A DNA stretch of 64,000 bases from Fusarium oxysporum f. sp. lycopersici 4287 (lineage: Eukaryota > Ascomycota > Sordariomycetes > Hypocreales > Nectriaceae): positions 310,001 to 374,000 of the forward strand of contig NC_030994.1 of the NCBI RefSeq assembly GCF_000149955.1. Direction: 5' to 3'. Under the pieces are notes generated by a model. It had not been told where the DNA came from, made no database searches, and saw only the letters and a program-made list of their open reading frames with translations. Position 1 is the stretch's first letter. Every line of letters starts with the position of its first letter. Of this stretch, positions 47,885-58,135 are shown in pieces. Position numbers and translations under genes: made by a program.

Positions 47885-49038
47885 GATGTATGAATGAGGC
47901 GGTATAGTTTAGATGCCTTAACTCTGTGGATTAATGAGGTTCCCAATTTCAAGAGGTGATACGCCCTTTTATCGTGAGATGGTCTTGGAAATGCGGCTCT
48001 TGGACGGTGATCTCCCTCATTCGCGGTTCGCCTACGCTTGGGCCTCCACCGGCTTCTATCAGCCTGGGGCGGAGTCTAGGCCAAGCGGTCAGCCCATCCA
48101 TGCAAGCCGCAAGATATATCACATACTGCACGCTCCGGAAATGCCTGACAAGGCCACCAGTACCTCGAGGTTGATTCAGTGCCATAAATGATAAGAAGTA
48201 TACTGCAATATGAACAGGCTCCAGGCTGAACCGTGTCCCGTCCAACAAGGACTAGCGAACTTCCCGTTCTGTAATCTCATAGCCCCGATGCATGCGAGCT
48301 GGCAGATGTAGCTAATCAGGAACAACAAGATCACAGTGCTCGTGTCGTAACGGACTGTTTAGGTGACATGGCGTCCTGAAAGGCTTTTGCTGGCGCGTTC
48401 ACTTCAAGTCGACGTACAATGGCGTTTGTATTAGGTGATTGGATAATACAAAACGCCTGTGCAGTAGTTCACCCAGCATGCCTGACGCTGCTGCACGGGC
48501 GTTTTGTCTATCCAGTCAAATGCACGCGCACGAAACCGAAATATTACCCCTCTGTAAAACTGAAACTATTCACAGCCATAATGCTTGTCTGCCTTGTATC
48601 GAGACTCAATTTAACCGTCAAACTCAGCCACATTATGCATGGCAATTGATATATTGAACTGCCCGCGTCTATACAGCCAATAAACACTTCACTCATCGAC
48701 TGAAATCATACGTGTTCGTGCCTCAATCGAAGCATGGCAATGCTGTAGCGGTCTGGAACTGTGACGATGCCTCTGGTGGCGGGGTCTAGAAGTTCACAAT
48801 TGCTGAAATCATGGTATACGCGTCAGCAGCGGAAATCTTGAACCTTGCCTAACAGTGGTTGTTAGATCAACAGTAGCATCTGAATATGTATTGTGATGCT
48901 GCCTTGCATCGAATGTTAGACTGACCTTTCAAGTCAAACGCCCTTCTGGTAATTTCCCCTCATATACACGCCCATTGCTACGTGTGTTTGCACTGTAACT
49001 GTTATTTGCTTTCCCACTAAGCTTTTAAAATCGCAACG
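47885..49038. promoter_or_regulatory. Divergent region between coiled-coil genes A and B
   Basis: 1.15 kb between divergent start codons. Overlapping short open frames near 47934-48248 on both strands lack introns or recognisable composition. No paired operator is evident by eye. Confidence 0.4.
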
Positions 49039-50487
49039 ATGGAGACCCTCTCCAATGACGTCTCCAATATCCAGAACTCACTTCAATCTGCCAGGGAGCG
49101 ACTCAGTGCTCTTGATGTAACTTCAAAGAATACTGTCGCTACCGAGGTCGCCGCCGTTCGCTCCTCTCTTCAGGACAGCTTGATCCAAGCTCAGCATACC
49201 AAATTACAGATGAGCTCATACCTCTTACTGCTCGAAAATATCGAAAGTCCTGAAACGATCATCAACATTGCCCCTCAGATTTCTTGGCTAGGTAGATCTC
49301 TCAATGGCATTGCTGCTTCTCTGGCCCAAGCCGAGGCGTCAGCGGATAGCGCGTTACAGTCCACCATGGACTGTACTTATCGCGTGATGGATGTCGGAAG
49401 AGACGTTGAAGCCCAGGATGAGTTGCTAGACGAATGTCAGTCGCAAGCAAAAGGACTCGCTAGCCAGGCGGAGAGATCGCTGAGCTCGAGTGAAGAGATT
49501 CTGGCGCAGACACAAACCAAGGCCAGCGCCAAGGAAGAGGAAATTCGTACCAAGACTCGCCAGGCGACTGAGAAGAGGACTAGAAAAGCACAGCTTGATC
49601 ATGAGATATCGCAGAAGAACGGCCAAATTGCAGAGACACACAGACGACGAGAGAGCAAGAAGGAATCAGCAGGCGTAGGACTGGTATGCCCCAAATTTGC
49701 ACGTCTTAGAGATTTGTCTAATCAAGAGATAGATGTTGACCGGCATCGGCCTCCTGGCTGCACCTTTCACTGCAGGGGCATCACTAGGACTGGCAGCAGC
49801 TGGCGCCGGATTTGCAGGGTGAGGAGACTTCACAGATCATCAGACAGAAGGCTAATTCATTATAGTTACAAAGGCATTCGTGTATCAGATCTAAAAGACG
49901 AGATTGTCGCCCTTCAATCCAAGGTGTCCAATTTGAATAGCGAGATATCCCAAGACCAGCAAGCAATCTCCAACCTCGAGAGGGAGCAGCGCAACTTGCA
50001 AGACCTAGTCTCGCAGTACCAGCGCGATATCTCATCCCGTAGATCAACGCATCAACTCTACCAGAAGCAAATCTCAGAGGCTAACCGGGTAGAGATCGAC
50101 ATCACAACGCTTAAAGGTGTCGCAGAAGCTACCATTTCCAACATCAACGATGTCAACTCGCAGTTACAGGATGTAAAAGAGTGCTTGGACGAATGTAGCT
50201 CTCTCTTACAGGCCAAGTCAGTTGACTTGTCGACCTCGACGTCTTCTGTTGATTGGATCATTGGTGCGGTTAGTAGGTGCACTGGAACCTTTCGCGCAAA
50301 GGAATTTGAGAGGCAGAAAATGCTCATGCAGCAAGTTTCTGAGGTGCTTGAGAAGATTGAAAAGGATGGCCAGCTACTACTTTCGAGCCAGGACATGGCG
50401 TTCCTAGATATAAAGCCATGGGAAGCTGCTACAGGATTAATCGTGGAAGATAAGGAGAGAATTCCTGAATTATGTTATTTTAAGTAG
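49039..50487 (+). CDS. Coiled-coil helical protein B with a central hydrophobic segment
   Basis: Three exons (49039-49683, 49733-49818, 49866-50487) encode 450 residues; an unspliced frame also reads through but loses the hydrophobic part. A long helical N-terminal half (about 1-210, coiled coil at 130-210) leads to a Gly/Ala-rich hydrophobic stretch at about 216-244, encoded almost exactly by the 86-bp middle exon. A second coiled coil follows (about 250-340), then a helical C-terminus. Two long helical arms flanking a small hydrophobic tongue is the layout of ClyA-superfamily alpha-pore-forming proteins and of XaxAB/YaxAB-type subunits. This is architecture only; sequence homology was not established. 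An organellar membrane tether is possible instead. Confidence 0.7.
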   Translation: METLSNDVSNIQNSLQSARERLSALDVTSKNTVATEVAAVRSSLQDSLIQAQHTKLQMSSYLLLLENIESPETIINIAPQISWLGRSLNGIAASLAQAEASADSALQSTMDCTYRVMDVGRDVEAQDELLDECQSQAKGLASQAERSLSSSEEILAQTQTKASAKEEEIRTKTRQATEKRTRKAQLDHEISQKNGQIAETHRRRESKKESAGVGLVCPKFARLRDLSNQEIDVDRHRPPGCTFHCRGITRTGSSWRRICRVRRLHRSSDRRLIHYSYKGIRVSDLKDEIVALQSKVSNLNSEISQDQQAISNLEREQRNLQDLVSQYQRDISSRRSTHQLYQKQISEANRVEIDITTLKGVAEATISNINDVNSQLQDVKECLDECSSLLQAKSVDLSTSTSSVDWIIGAVSRCTGTFRAKEFERQKMLMQQVSEVLEKIEKDGQLLLSSQDMAFLDIKPWEAATGLIVEDKERIPELCYFK

Positions 50488-50636
50488 TGGTATTTATCTT
50501 ACATTTCGAACGTTATGTTCCGTCTCATATTCCTTTATTCATCTTAGGTAGTAGTCCCAGCATACAATTAATAGACTTTATACAAAGAAAAAGCATGCAC
50601 CACAAGTTCTAATTTCAGTCTGCCAAACTATGACTC

Positions 50637-51549
50637 TCAAGGGAGCTTCTCCCCCTCAAGTTCCTTCTCCGTCCAGTCCCACAACTTAGCAGCAAGCGCT
50701 CTGTCGTTGGTATGCGGCTTACCAAGTCCTGTTCGACCGATGGGCTCATAGTACGTGCCCGAGACGACATCCTTGGACGTCGAGGCCCACAGCTGGTTCA
50801 ACGTACCTGTAGGAACGTCTACACCGATAAAGAGAGTTGTCAATTCCCACGCTAGGCGCATGATCCAGCTGTTGTCGCTCATGGTGTTGGCCAAGTTGGT
50901 GGTTACCAGGCCGGGCTGAAGCGAGGCAGTCGTGAGCTGGGGATAGCGTCTGGCAAGTTCTTTGGCAAACAAGGCGTTGGCGAGCTTGCTCTGCCCATAA
51001 CGTGTAATGGTGCCCATTTGCAGAGCCTGGGACTTGAGCGTGTCGAACTTGATCCCCTCGGGGGGTGCATACTGGTGGGCAGATGAAGCAAGGACGGTAA
51101 CACGCACATCGGCGCCCTTGTCAGCCGTCCGGAGGAGTGTTGGGAGGAGGAGCTTGGTCAGAAGGGCATGTCCCATGTGATTGGTACCAAACTGTATCTC
51201 ATAGCCATCATCGGTTGTCCCAGGCGGCACAGACATGATGCCTCCGTTGAGCAGGAGGATATCAAGACGATCAGATTCCTGCGTAAAGACTTTGGCTGCA
51301 TCGCGAATCGACTTGAAGGAGGCGAGATCTATCTTGACGAATTTGATGGGCGCATTGGGAACCTGCGCTTTGAGTCGCTGATGGCTTCTTTGGCCTTTGC
51401 TTCGGAGCGGGCTCCAAGCCAGATCTCTTTGGGATCATGCTTGGCAAACTGAAGAACTGACTCCTTTCCAAGACCGCTGTTGCCGCCAGTCACCAGGATG
51501 ACTTTGTCTTTCAACGAAGGGATGTCGGTGTCGGCGTTGAACCGGACGC
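50637..51549 (-). pseudogene. Decayed short-chain dehydrogenase
   Basis: SDR with VTGGNSGLGKES, LLLNGGIM and YGQSKLAN active-site Tyr/Lys, so catalytic residues are present. Two lesions: the N-terminal family sequence (SVRFNADTD, ending near 51549) has no in-frame ATG before an upstream stop, and near 51368-51376 one base is missing, so AISD is followed in the next frame by KAQVPNAPIKF. An unseen upstream exon could supply a start, but not repair the frameshift. Convergent with gene B. It is different from the SDR at 44673-45683. Confidence 0.75.
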
Positions 51550-52145
51550 TTTTGCGATTGACGACGCTTGGTATAGAGATAAAAATATTGACGCTGATGA
51601 CTGAATTCTCGTCGAAGGATTTGAGGTTTGTAACGGTTTGTCACGTCAGAACTGCGACACGATCTTGGCTGGCATTGGCGATGCTTAAGTACTCCAGCTC
51701 ATTGAGACAAGCACGACACTGTAGAGTAAACCCATGCCCGTCAATACTCCGCAAAGTCCGTACCAATTGAGCTCGCAATGTACGATAGACACTGTGCTGC
51801 TGCCCTTGCATACTGTGATGGAGCGCTTGACCGTGATGGGCATGGTACGCGGCCGCGATATCCGCATCGCATGGTGGACTAAGTGCCGAGAGTGTGAACG
51901 CCTGGATAGGTTTAGCGTTGCGCGGCCAATTACAGGGCACATCCAGGGACTTGGCCCTCAACTAAATCGCGGTCGCACCGACCGCACCGTGAGTTAGTGC
52001 GGGATTGACTACATGAACTCTATTTCATCGTTGTAGGTTGTGGCCTCTGCCTCGGACTTATCGGGGAATGCAAAGGAGGTAGGCTGTACTTCGCCTCATG
52101 GTCAAACCAGCTTGTAATCCATTCGAATTGCTGATGATACACTGC
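51550..52145. other. Intergenic, no gene found
   Basis: Between the SDR relic and the kinase 3' end. Short open frames on both strands do not resemble proteins. Confidence 0.4.
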
Positions 52146-54919
52146 CTACGCTACCTGAAGTAACCCCATCGCAATCGTCAGCAGAGTCGCGAAAAGAAAA
52201 CTCGGAATAAAGGCATTCTGTAGGTCCGTCGGATTTATAAAGACCAGCCAGACAACCACAAAGATTCCACCCAAAACAATGCAGAAAAACAGCCATGCAA
52301 GAAATCTTCGCTGAGAAAAACCCATCTTGGCATGTAAGCCCCAGCCAGGTTCCGATATTCTCCTTGGAAAGGGAGGAGGGTTTGTCTTTTTGGGAAGCAT
52401 ATCGATAATGGTTGTTTCTCCGCTACCCTTTTTTGGATCACGGAGTCCAAATACCATCTGCAATCCAGCTGCTCTCATGTGAAAGTCGTGAGGCAAAGGA
52501 ACGGAATGGTTGTAGAATGGAGTAGCAGGGGGAGGAAGTTCTTTCTGAATGGGATTGACTTGATCTTTGTTCTCCCAAATAACAAGGAACTACTAAGTTA
52601 GTGTGGTCCGCGATAGAAGGACGTTTCTTACCTGAACAAAATCGATCGCGGTACAACGCTTCCACGAGAAGAGTCGGCGAATCCAACCCTCCGTGCTACC
52701 AATAGCCATGTTGACTTGGTGAAACAATTGTTCGTCGTCTAGCGTCTCTGCATTCTGAATTGGGGAAAGGTATATCTCTGTTGGCTCTGTAAAGTTCCTC
52801 TCAATGCACCAGTAAATGTCTTTTGTATCTATGGATGTTTGTACTGCCGGGGGAACGTTGGCTGTGAGGACATTGGTGCCGAGGGAGGAGTGAGATGGTT
52901 GTCTGAGTTTGGTGGGTTGCATAGAAGAACTTGGCTTAGCAGCTTGCTGTGCCTTGAGATCTTGTTGTGTAAGAGGGAGAAGAGGAATGCCGTTTGTGGT
53001 CACAGGGAAACATGTTGCTTTATAGCGATCAAACTCATCTTGAGAAAGAGCTAGAAACAAGTCGATTCCGTGCCACTGGGGAGTGTTAACTGTGAGACGA
53101 CTTTCTAAGAGATCATCAGGCACTTACCTTCCAAATTGCCATGTAGCCACCGGCGTCAAGTTTGGGCAGCGGTTGATTCAGTGGAGCCCAATCTATTGGT
53201 CGACCAGTCCATTCCTCAATTTTGAGTCTCAAGGTATCGAAGCGTGAGCATGCCAAACGATCCTCTGGAATGAACAGAATGACCCTTACTCCGTCGTTGT
53301 AGCGGATGTTCGGGAAGTTGTTCTATGAGATGTTAGTTATGAAACACCAAATGAAAAGAGACAAACCTCTGCCAACTTCTCACAGACGAGGGCTATCGTA
53401 GGTCTCAGCGCCGATTTGGCGAGCATGCCACTGATCATGGCTTGTAACATCCCCGCTCGATAATCTTTGTACGCCATTCGGTCAATAAATTCGAGAACCT
53501 GAGGCTTGACCTGTTCACCATCGTCGAAACGAGTATCGTTGAACACGTCAGAAGAGACATTGCCCTCTGTAGTTGTTATGTGGTCGCGAAACTCTGCTAC
53601 ACCAGCAGAACCTCCGCCTACTAGAAATGCAAGCATCTCTGTGAATACGCATCCCAACTTCCATATGTCGTTGGCCATCAGATCTGATGAAGAAGGGATC
53701 TTGATTTTTGCGCTAGGTTCGGCTACCCCCGTTATAGGAGACGCGTTCCGAACTTCTGGAGAGTCATAGAGCCAAGCTGATTGACGAGCGCGGCTACCTT
53801 GCTCCCATGTTCTGGCTCTAGATAGGTCGACAGATAACCCAAAATCTGTAAGCTTGAGAGAAAGTCCTGTACTGGAAGGCTCTTCATAGATCAGGATATT
53901 TGATGGCTTGATGTCGCGGTGTGCCATATGAGCAGAGTCGTGAAGGTAGGCAACCGCACTTGAGAGTCCAGGAATCTGGCCCCAAAGAGAATCAAGATTT
54001 CGGTTTCGAAGGGGAACTGGGACATAAGAATCCCGGAAGAGACGTTTCAAGCTCGAAAGAGCCAGCGGGAACACGAAGTTGAAATGCTGTGTTGTACCCA
54101 TCTCGGACCTGAAGACAGAGAGTGTCTCTATCAGATGAGGATGATTCAAGCTCTTGAGACGCTTCAAGGACTCATATTCGGCCCAGAACTGCTCAGCGCT
54201 CGTGGATTCATGTAGACGTTTGACCGCGCACTATACTGTTAGACACAGCGGCCCGCAACAATGGCAGACATACCTTTCGGATGACATCTTTTGAATCAGA
54301 AAGATGCCCGTTCAATGATAGGCGAGTCTCTACCCCGAATACCTTAGAGGTCTCGCCGCTTGCGACTGGAGTTGCGTACAAGCCTTGTAAGGTTCTTCCT
54401 ACCTGGTCCGTTGTGACGTTTTCAACGACCAAGACTTGATCCGGAGTCGCATGCCCCTTGGGCTCCAGCGAAGGAACCACCTGTGTCACTGAGTCGAACA
54501 ACGGTATTTGACTTGTATCAGGAGAGTCACACTGTTCAGTTGAAGGATTGGACGGAGAATGGCCCCGGGATGATCTTTGTTTTCTTGGTCTTGCTTTGGC
54601 AATAGGCTGTCGCTTCTCAGCAGGCCCTCGCTTCTCAGTGGAGGCCTTGACTGCTTTGTTCTCTTCAAGAATACGCCGGTATCGACTACCCTCGGCAACA
54701 AGCTCCTTCTCCGCAGGGTCCAAATACCGCGGAGCCAAGATAATGAACTCGTCACCTTTCAGCTGCAACGGAATCAGCTGGCGAAGTGACAAGGTTCCGT
54801 GATAGACATACAGATACTTCGAAGTGCCCGTGGTAAATTCCGTCTAAAATCTTGCGTAATCTGAAAAGGTCTACTTGATACGCAGGTAGCGTGAACGCCA
54901 CCCAGTTATTGTGACTCAT
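52146..54919 (-). CDS. Protein kinase with two C-terminal membrane segments
   Basis: Ser/Thr-type kinase. Catalytic elements are visible: CAVKRL (ATP-anchoring Lys) after an intron near 54232-54273, HRDIKPSNI, DFG and a P-E substitute YDSPEV. An N-terminal region of about 200 residues precedes it with a basic, Pro-rich linker (KARPRKQRSSRG). After the kinase come about 250 residues of unknown type (WHGIDLFLALSQ; WCIERNFTEPTEIYL), then two hydrophobic helices at the very C-terminus ending LLTIAMGLLQVA. This suggests a tail-anchored or hairpin-anchored kinase. The first exon is uncertain: ATG at 54919 with an intron to 54851 gives an in-frame join, but its GTGGCG donor is weak. Pathway unknown. 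Confidence 0.75.
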
Positions 54920-55565
54920 CGAGGCAATATACTCGTCCAAAGCCGAAATTAAAGCTTGGAGGAACAAAAGTCGTCGGTTTACCGTGCAGTGTCGTGTTTA
55001 AAGGAACTCGTAACCCCGCAGCTGTGTGATTGCCTGGAAACATGCTGCATGTGGCTGAGATCTACTGTAGCCGATAATCCCTGAACAGAGGCTAAAATGG
55101 CTTATCACCCGGCACAGATAAGGATGGTAAGAATTGGGCGCTTGCTGACATCTGCTGTTTAAAGAACTAACCGAGACTTGCGCTTGAAAGCGTCAGCAAT
55201 TTGAGGTATACAGGTGAATCAAGATATTTGACTGAAAGACGTCAATTACATAACAAACTGAACAAAAGTCAATAGCAGCCTTGTCTTAAATACATAAGAG
55301 TTTGAGTGCCAGTAGCTGAATTGATTACACCGTAACTGACAATAGTTGCTAGGAAGCCAATGAGAACAAGGTACAAACTCCAACCCAATGAAAAGAAAGC
55401 GTAGGATCAACTGAAGATTAGATTGAATGCTAGAACATAAAACGGGCAAAGCAACGGAACGCGGATGTATTTACGGGATATCAGGATACCGATTCAATAA
55501 ACAAATGCAATTTAGTAGCTCGTATCCAGCACAATCTGACAAACTCATAACCTTTAAACCCAAGC
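54920..55565. other. Kinase promoter side, no gene
   Basis: Ordinary AT-rich sequence between the kinase start and the next minus-strand gene's end. Confidence 0.45.
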
Positions 55566-55910
55566 TCAAACAAGCTTGAGGTTTCCAACAGAATAGCCAC
55601 ACATCTGATCAGGAGACTTGCTACGAACACCTCCAGGTCCAGTTCCCTCAATCTTGGACCAGTCAATCTTGAGCCAAGGCTTCTCACCAAAGTCCAGAGC
55701 ATTAGGCTCCCAGTTCAGAAGGGGGTTGGTTCCAGAATCTTTCTCAACTTGGAGGGCCTGCTTCCAGGGCTGGGTCTTGGTTGGCTGGGGACAGACGACA
55801 TCACATTCCCCGGGAGAGCTTTCGCGGGTCATCGGCTCGTCCTCATAACGTTTCTTGTCCGCGTCGGTATAGCGGCCGCGAGAATGTGAACGACTTCTCT
55901 CGGGTTCCAT
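55566..55910 (-). CDS. Small hypothetical protein, 114 aa
   Basis: Intronless frame with a good start, MEPERSRSHSRGRYTD, a basic Arg/Ser-rich beginning, then an acidic and Pro/Trp-containing middle (PLLNWEPNALDFGEKPWLK). Short, polar, no signal peptide or membrane segment. The composition and steady codon use support a real gene; it may be intrinsically disordered. No family recognised. Confidence 0.55.
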   Translation of the reverse strand: MEPERSRSHSRGRYTDADKKRYEDEPMTRESSPGECDVVCPQPTKTQPWKQALQVEKDSGTNPLLNWEPNALDFGEKPWLKIDWSKIEGTGPGGVRSKSPDQMCGYSVGNLKLV

Positions 55911-56609
55911 TGTGTCTGTGAGTTGTCAGTGGGAGTGCTTGAGGATTAGTTGAGTCATTACTCTTTGAGTTGTAGTATTGCAGTTTGCGACTGAGTGATG
56001 CGAACTGAGTGAACAATTCGGCCTCAACGTCGATCAACTCGGTCTTTTATCATTCAGGCAGAGCCTCAAGATCAGAGGATCCAATCAAATCGGAAGAGGA
56101 TATCACAGACACCAGGAAAAATGTTCAGCAACTGATTGGCAACTCGGAGCGGAGCCCACCTATTGCATCGTGAGGGTGCTGATCTAGTCCAACCAGACTG
56201 GAGTCCCACGCCGAGATAATCAGCCGCGTTGCATGTGCACTAGTCTCTGCATCGCATTGATTATGGGGTCTCTTCGCACCAATGATCAACTTCTACCCCG
56301 CTTCTGATGAGGCTCTGTGATGATGGTCGGTTAGAATCTGCCAATCAACTGGAGAAGACCACAGCCTGATTTGTGACTTGAGACTTCGGTCCCGAGATAT
56401 CTGAGGGAGCGGTTATCTAGGTTTCAGATGTAACTCAGTATTCCATTCGACGCGCAGATTGCGGCATGCCTATCTAAGAGGTGCAGACAAGCACAGCTTC
56501 ACTTGGTGATTATCAAGACTGAGAGGAACGGTCAATTGATCACGTATTCACATTTGATCAAGGCTAAATGATCCCATTAACGATGGCAGTGATTCTACAT
56601 GAGCGATAC
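55911..56609. other. Intergenic, no gene found
   Basis: Upstream of the small gene and downstream of the oxygenase. A minus-strand short frame continues upstream of 55910 but shows no coding character. Confidence 0.4.
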
Positions 56610-57674
56610 CTATCCAATTACATAAACCCTAAGCTCGATGCTCTCCCGTATCTCCTCCGCGACAGCAGGATCTTCATCAAAGAACGAGGTATGCGGCGTA
56701 TCTAGAATCATCAGTACATCCCTCAACGAGGCGCGGAACTTACACATGGCAACATCCTCTCTCCTCGCCAAAGAATCCATCGTCTTGATCAGCCAAACCT
56801 CCTCATCAGATTGGTCACTAACATAATACCATTTCTGATCTGGTGAGTAAGAGAAAAGGATATTCTCACTCACAACGTGGGGGTATACCAAATCGCTTCG
56901 ATGGCCGTCTTTCTTATCACATGTGCGGTAGTCGCAAAGTGTGAGGGGGTATTGACGGATCGGCTTGAGGGGTTTCCAAACACTGGGTTGTCAGAGGGGA
57001 TTGTATTTGGAGGGGGACTCACTTTATTATCCTGAAGCGTTGAGAGAGAATCGATGATGCTTGGGAGCCGAAGTCGTGTTTGATCTTAGCGATTGTTCCT
57101 TCGTAGGTTTGATCTGTCTCATAAGTTTAGTGAAGCGAGCGAGAGGATCAGGCGTACCATTATGAGCCACTTTGCTTGGACGACCAATGTAGCCTTTCTC
57201 CTCTCCAGGTGCAGAGCCGCGCGGTTGACTCTGGCGGACCTGCTTCATTAACACTGTCCAGAGCAAGCAGTAGAAACATACAATATGATCAAATACACAA
57301 ACTTTGACGTGACTCCCCAGAACATCCTTCATAAATTTGACCACAGCAGGATACCCTTCTTCTTGAAAAGAAGGCCCGACATCAGAGAACTGATGCTTCC
57401 ATTTGACCAACTGGAAGCCATTCTTATCTAAAGTGAACTCGGATTCGTGGCCTCTGGCATCAGAGATCTGAACCCGTGCACTTGTATTGATGACATTCGT
57501 ATTGGCGATCTTGGTCTGCGTAAAGGGAATGTTGGAGTAGAACGGCTTTTCAGTCGCCCATTTCGGATCTGAGCCGTCGAAGAATTGGAGAGTTGCTGTT
57601 TTAGTTGGCAGGGAGAGTGAGTCCTGTTTCTCAGGCCCGGTGTGCGCGTTTGGGTTGGACGTTGTTTGAGCCAT
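56610..57674 (-). CDS. CmcJ/NvfI-family (GA4 desaturase-like) non-heme iron oxygenase
   Basis: Member of the fungal and bacterial family that includes CmcJ, NvfI and gibberellin GA4 desaturase, tailoring enzymes using Fe(II) and, in some members, 2-oxoglutarate. The family run is recognisable: FDHIVRQS, GRPSKVAHNDQTYEG with metal-binding His/Asp, NVWKPLKP, the CDYRTCD segment, WYYVSDQSDEEVWLIK with the substrate/metal region, HTSFFDEDP and RESIELRVYV at the C-terminus. Four exons join in phase. Start is ATG 57674. The first intron donor is inside the HIVR motif. Next gene, an amidase, is on the same strand. Substrate unknown. Confidence 0.85.
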
Positions 57675-58135
57675 GGCAACTTGATATCCATTACACCATA
57701 AACTACACTGCAAATTGAACCAGGTACTGATGAATTTATCTTCAAAGACAACTCGCCAGAGCCGCGAGCCTCTAGGGGAGGCAAGAAAACTCAGGACCTC
57801 GATCCTAAGTGACAAAAAGACTAAGGTAATCTAGCATTAGCTTAGGATGCCTTTTGCTGAGTTTATTTTGACACCCTATATCAAGTCCGATGTTTTCTTG
57901 CTCCCGAGGAGCCTCACCTGTGTCATCCCCGCACGTGCAAGTAAGCAGCCAGCCTGCTTGAGCCATCCACTACATCCCTGCAAGTTCTCAGTTGGGGTGT
58001 CAGACCACTTTATTCACGCATCTCTGTCTAATGAGAGCCATGCCCAGAACACCACCATAGAATGAGGCCGACAGCCAGTCGCAATCCGCGCACTGTCTTC
58101 CTCACACAGAGTTGAGACCTCCCTTCATCCGACAA
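57675..58135. other. Intergenic between the oxygenase and amidase
   Basis: Oxygenase promoter and amidase 3' flank. Nothing else is supportable. Confidence 0.4.

Noticed and set aside
47934..48248. Overlapping short open frames on both strands between coiled-coil genes A and B
   Set aside because: No introns, no recognisable composition, and each is the antisense shadow of another. Not supported as genes.
54780..54919. Apparent frameshift at the N-terminus of the kinase (two frames each reading well)
   Set aside because: An intron ending ATTTTAG at about 54851 joins the frames in phase from the 54919 ATG, although its donor is weak. A lesion is not required.
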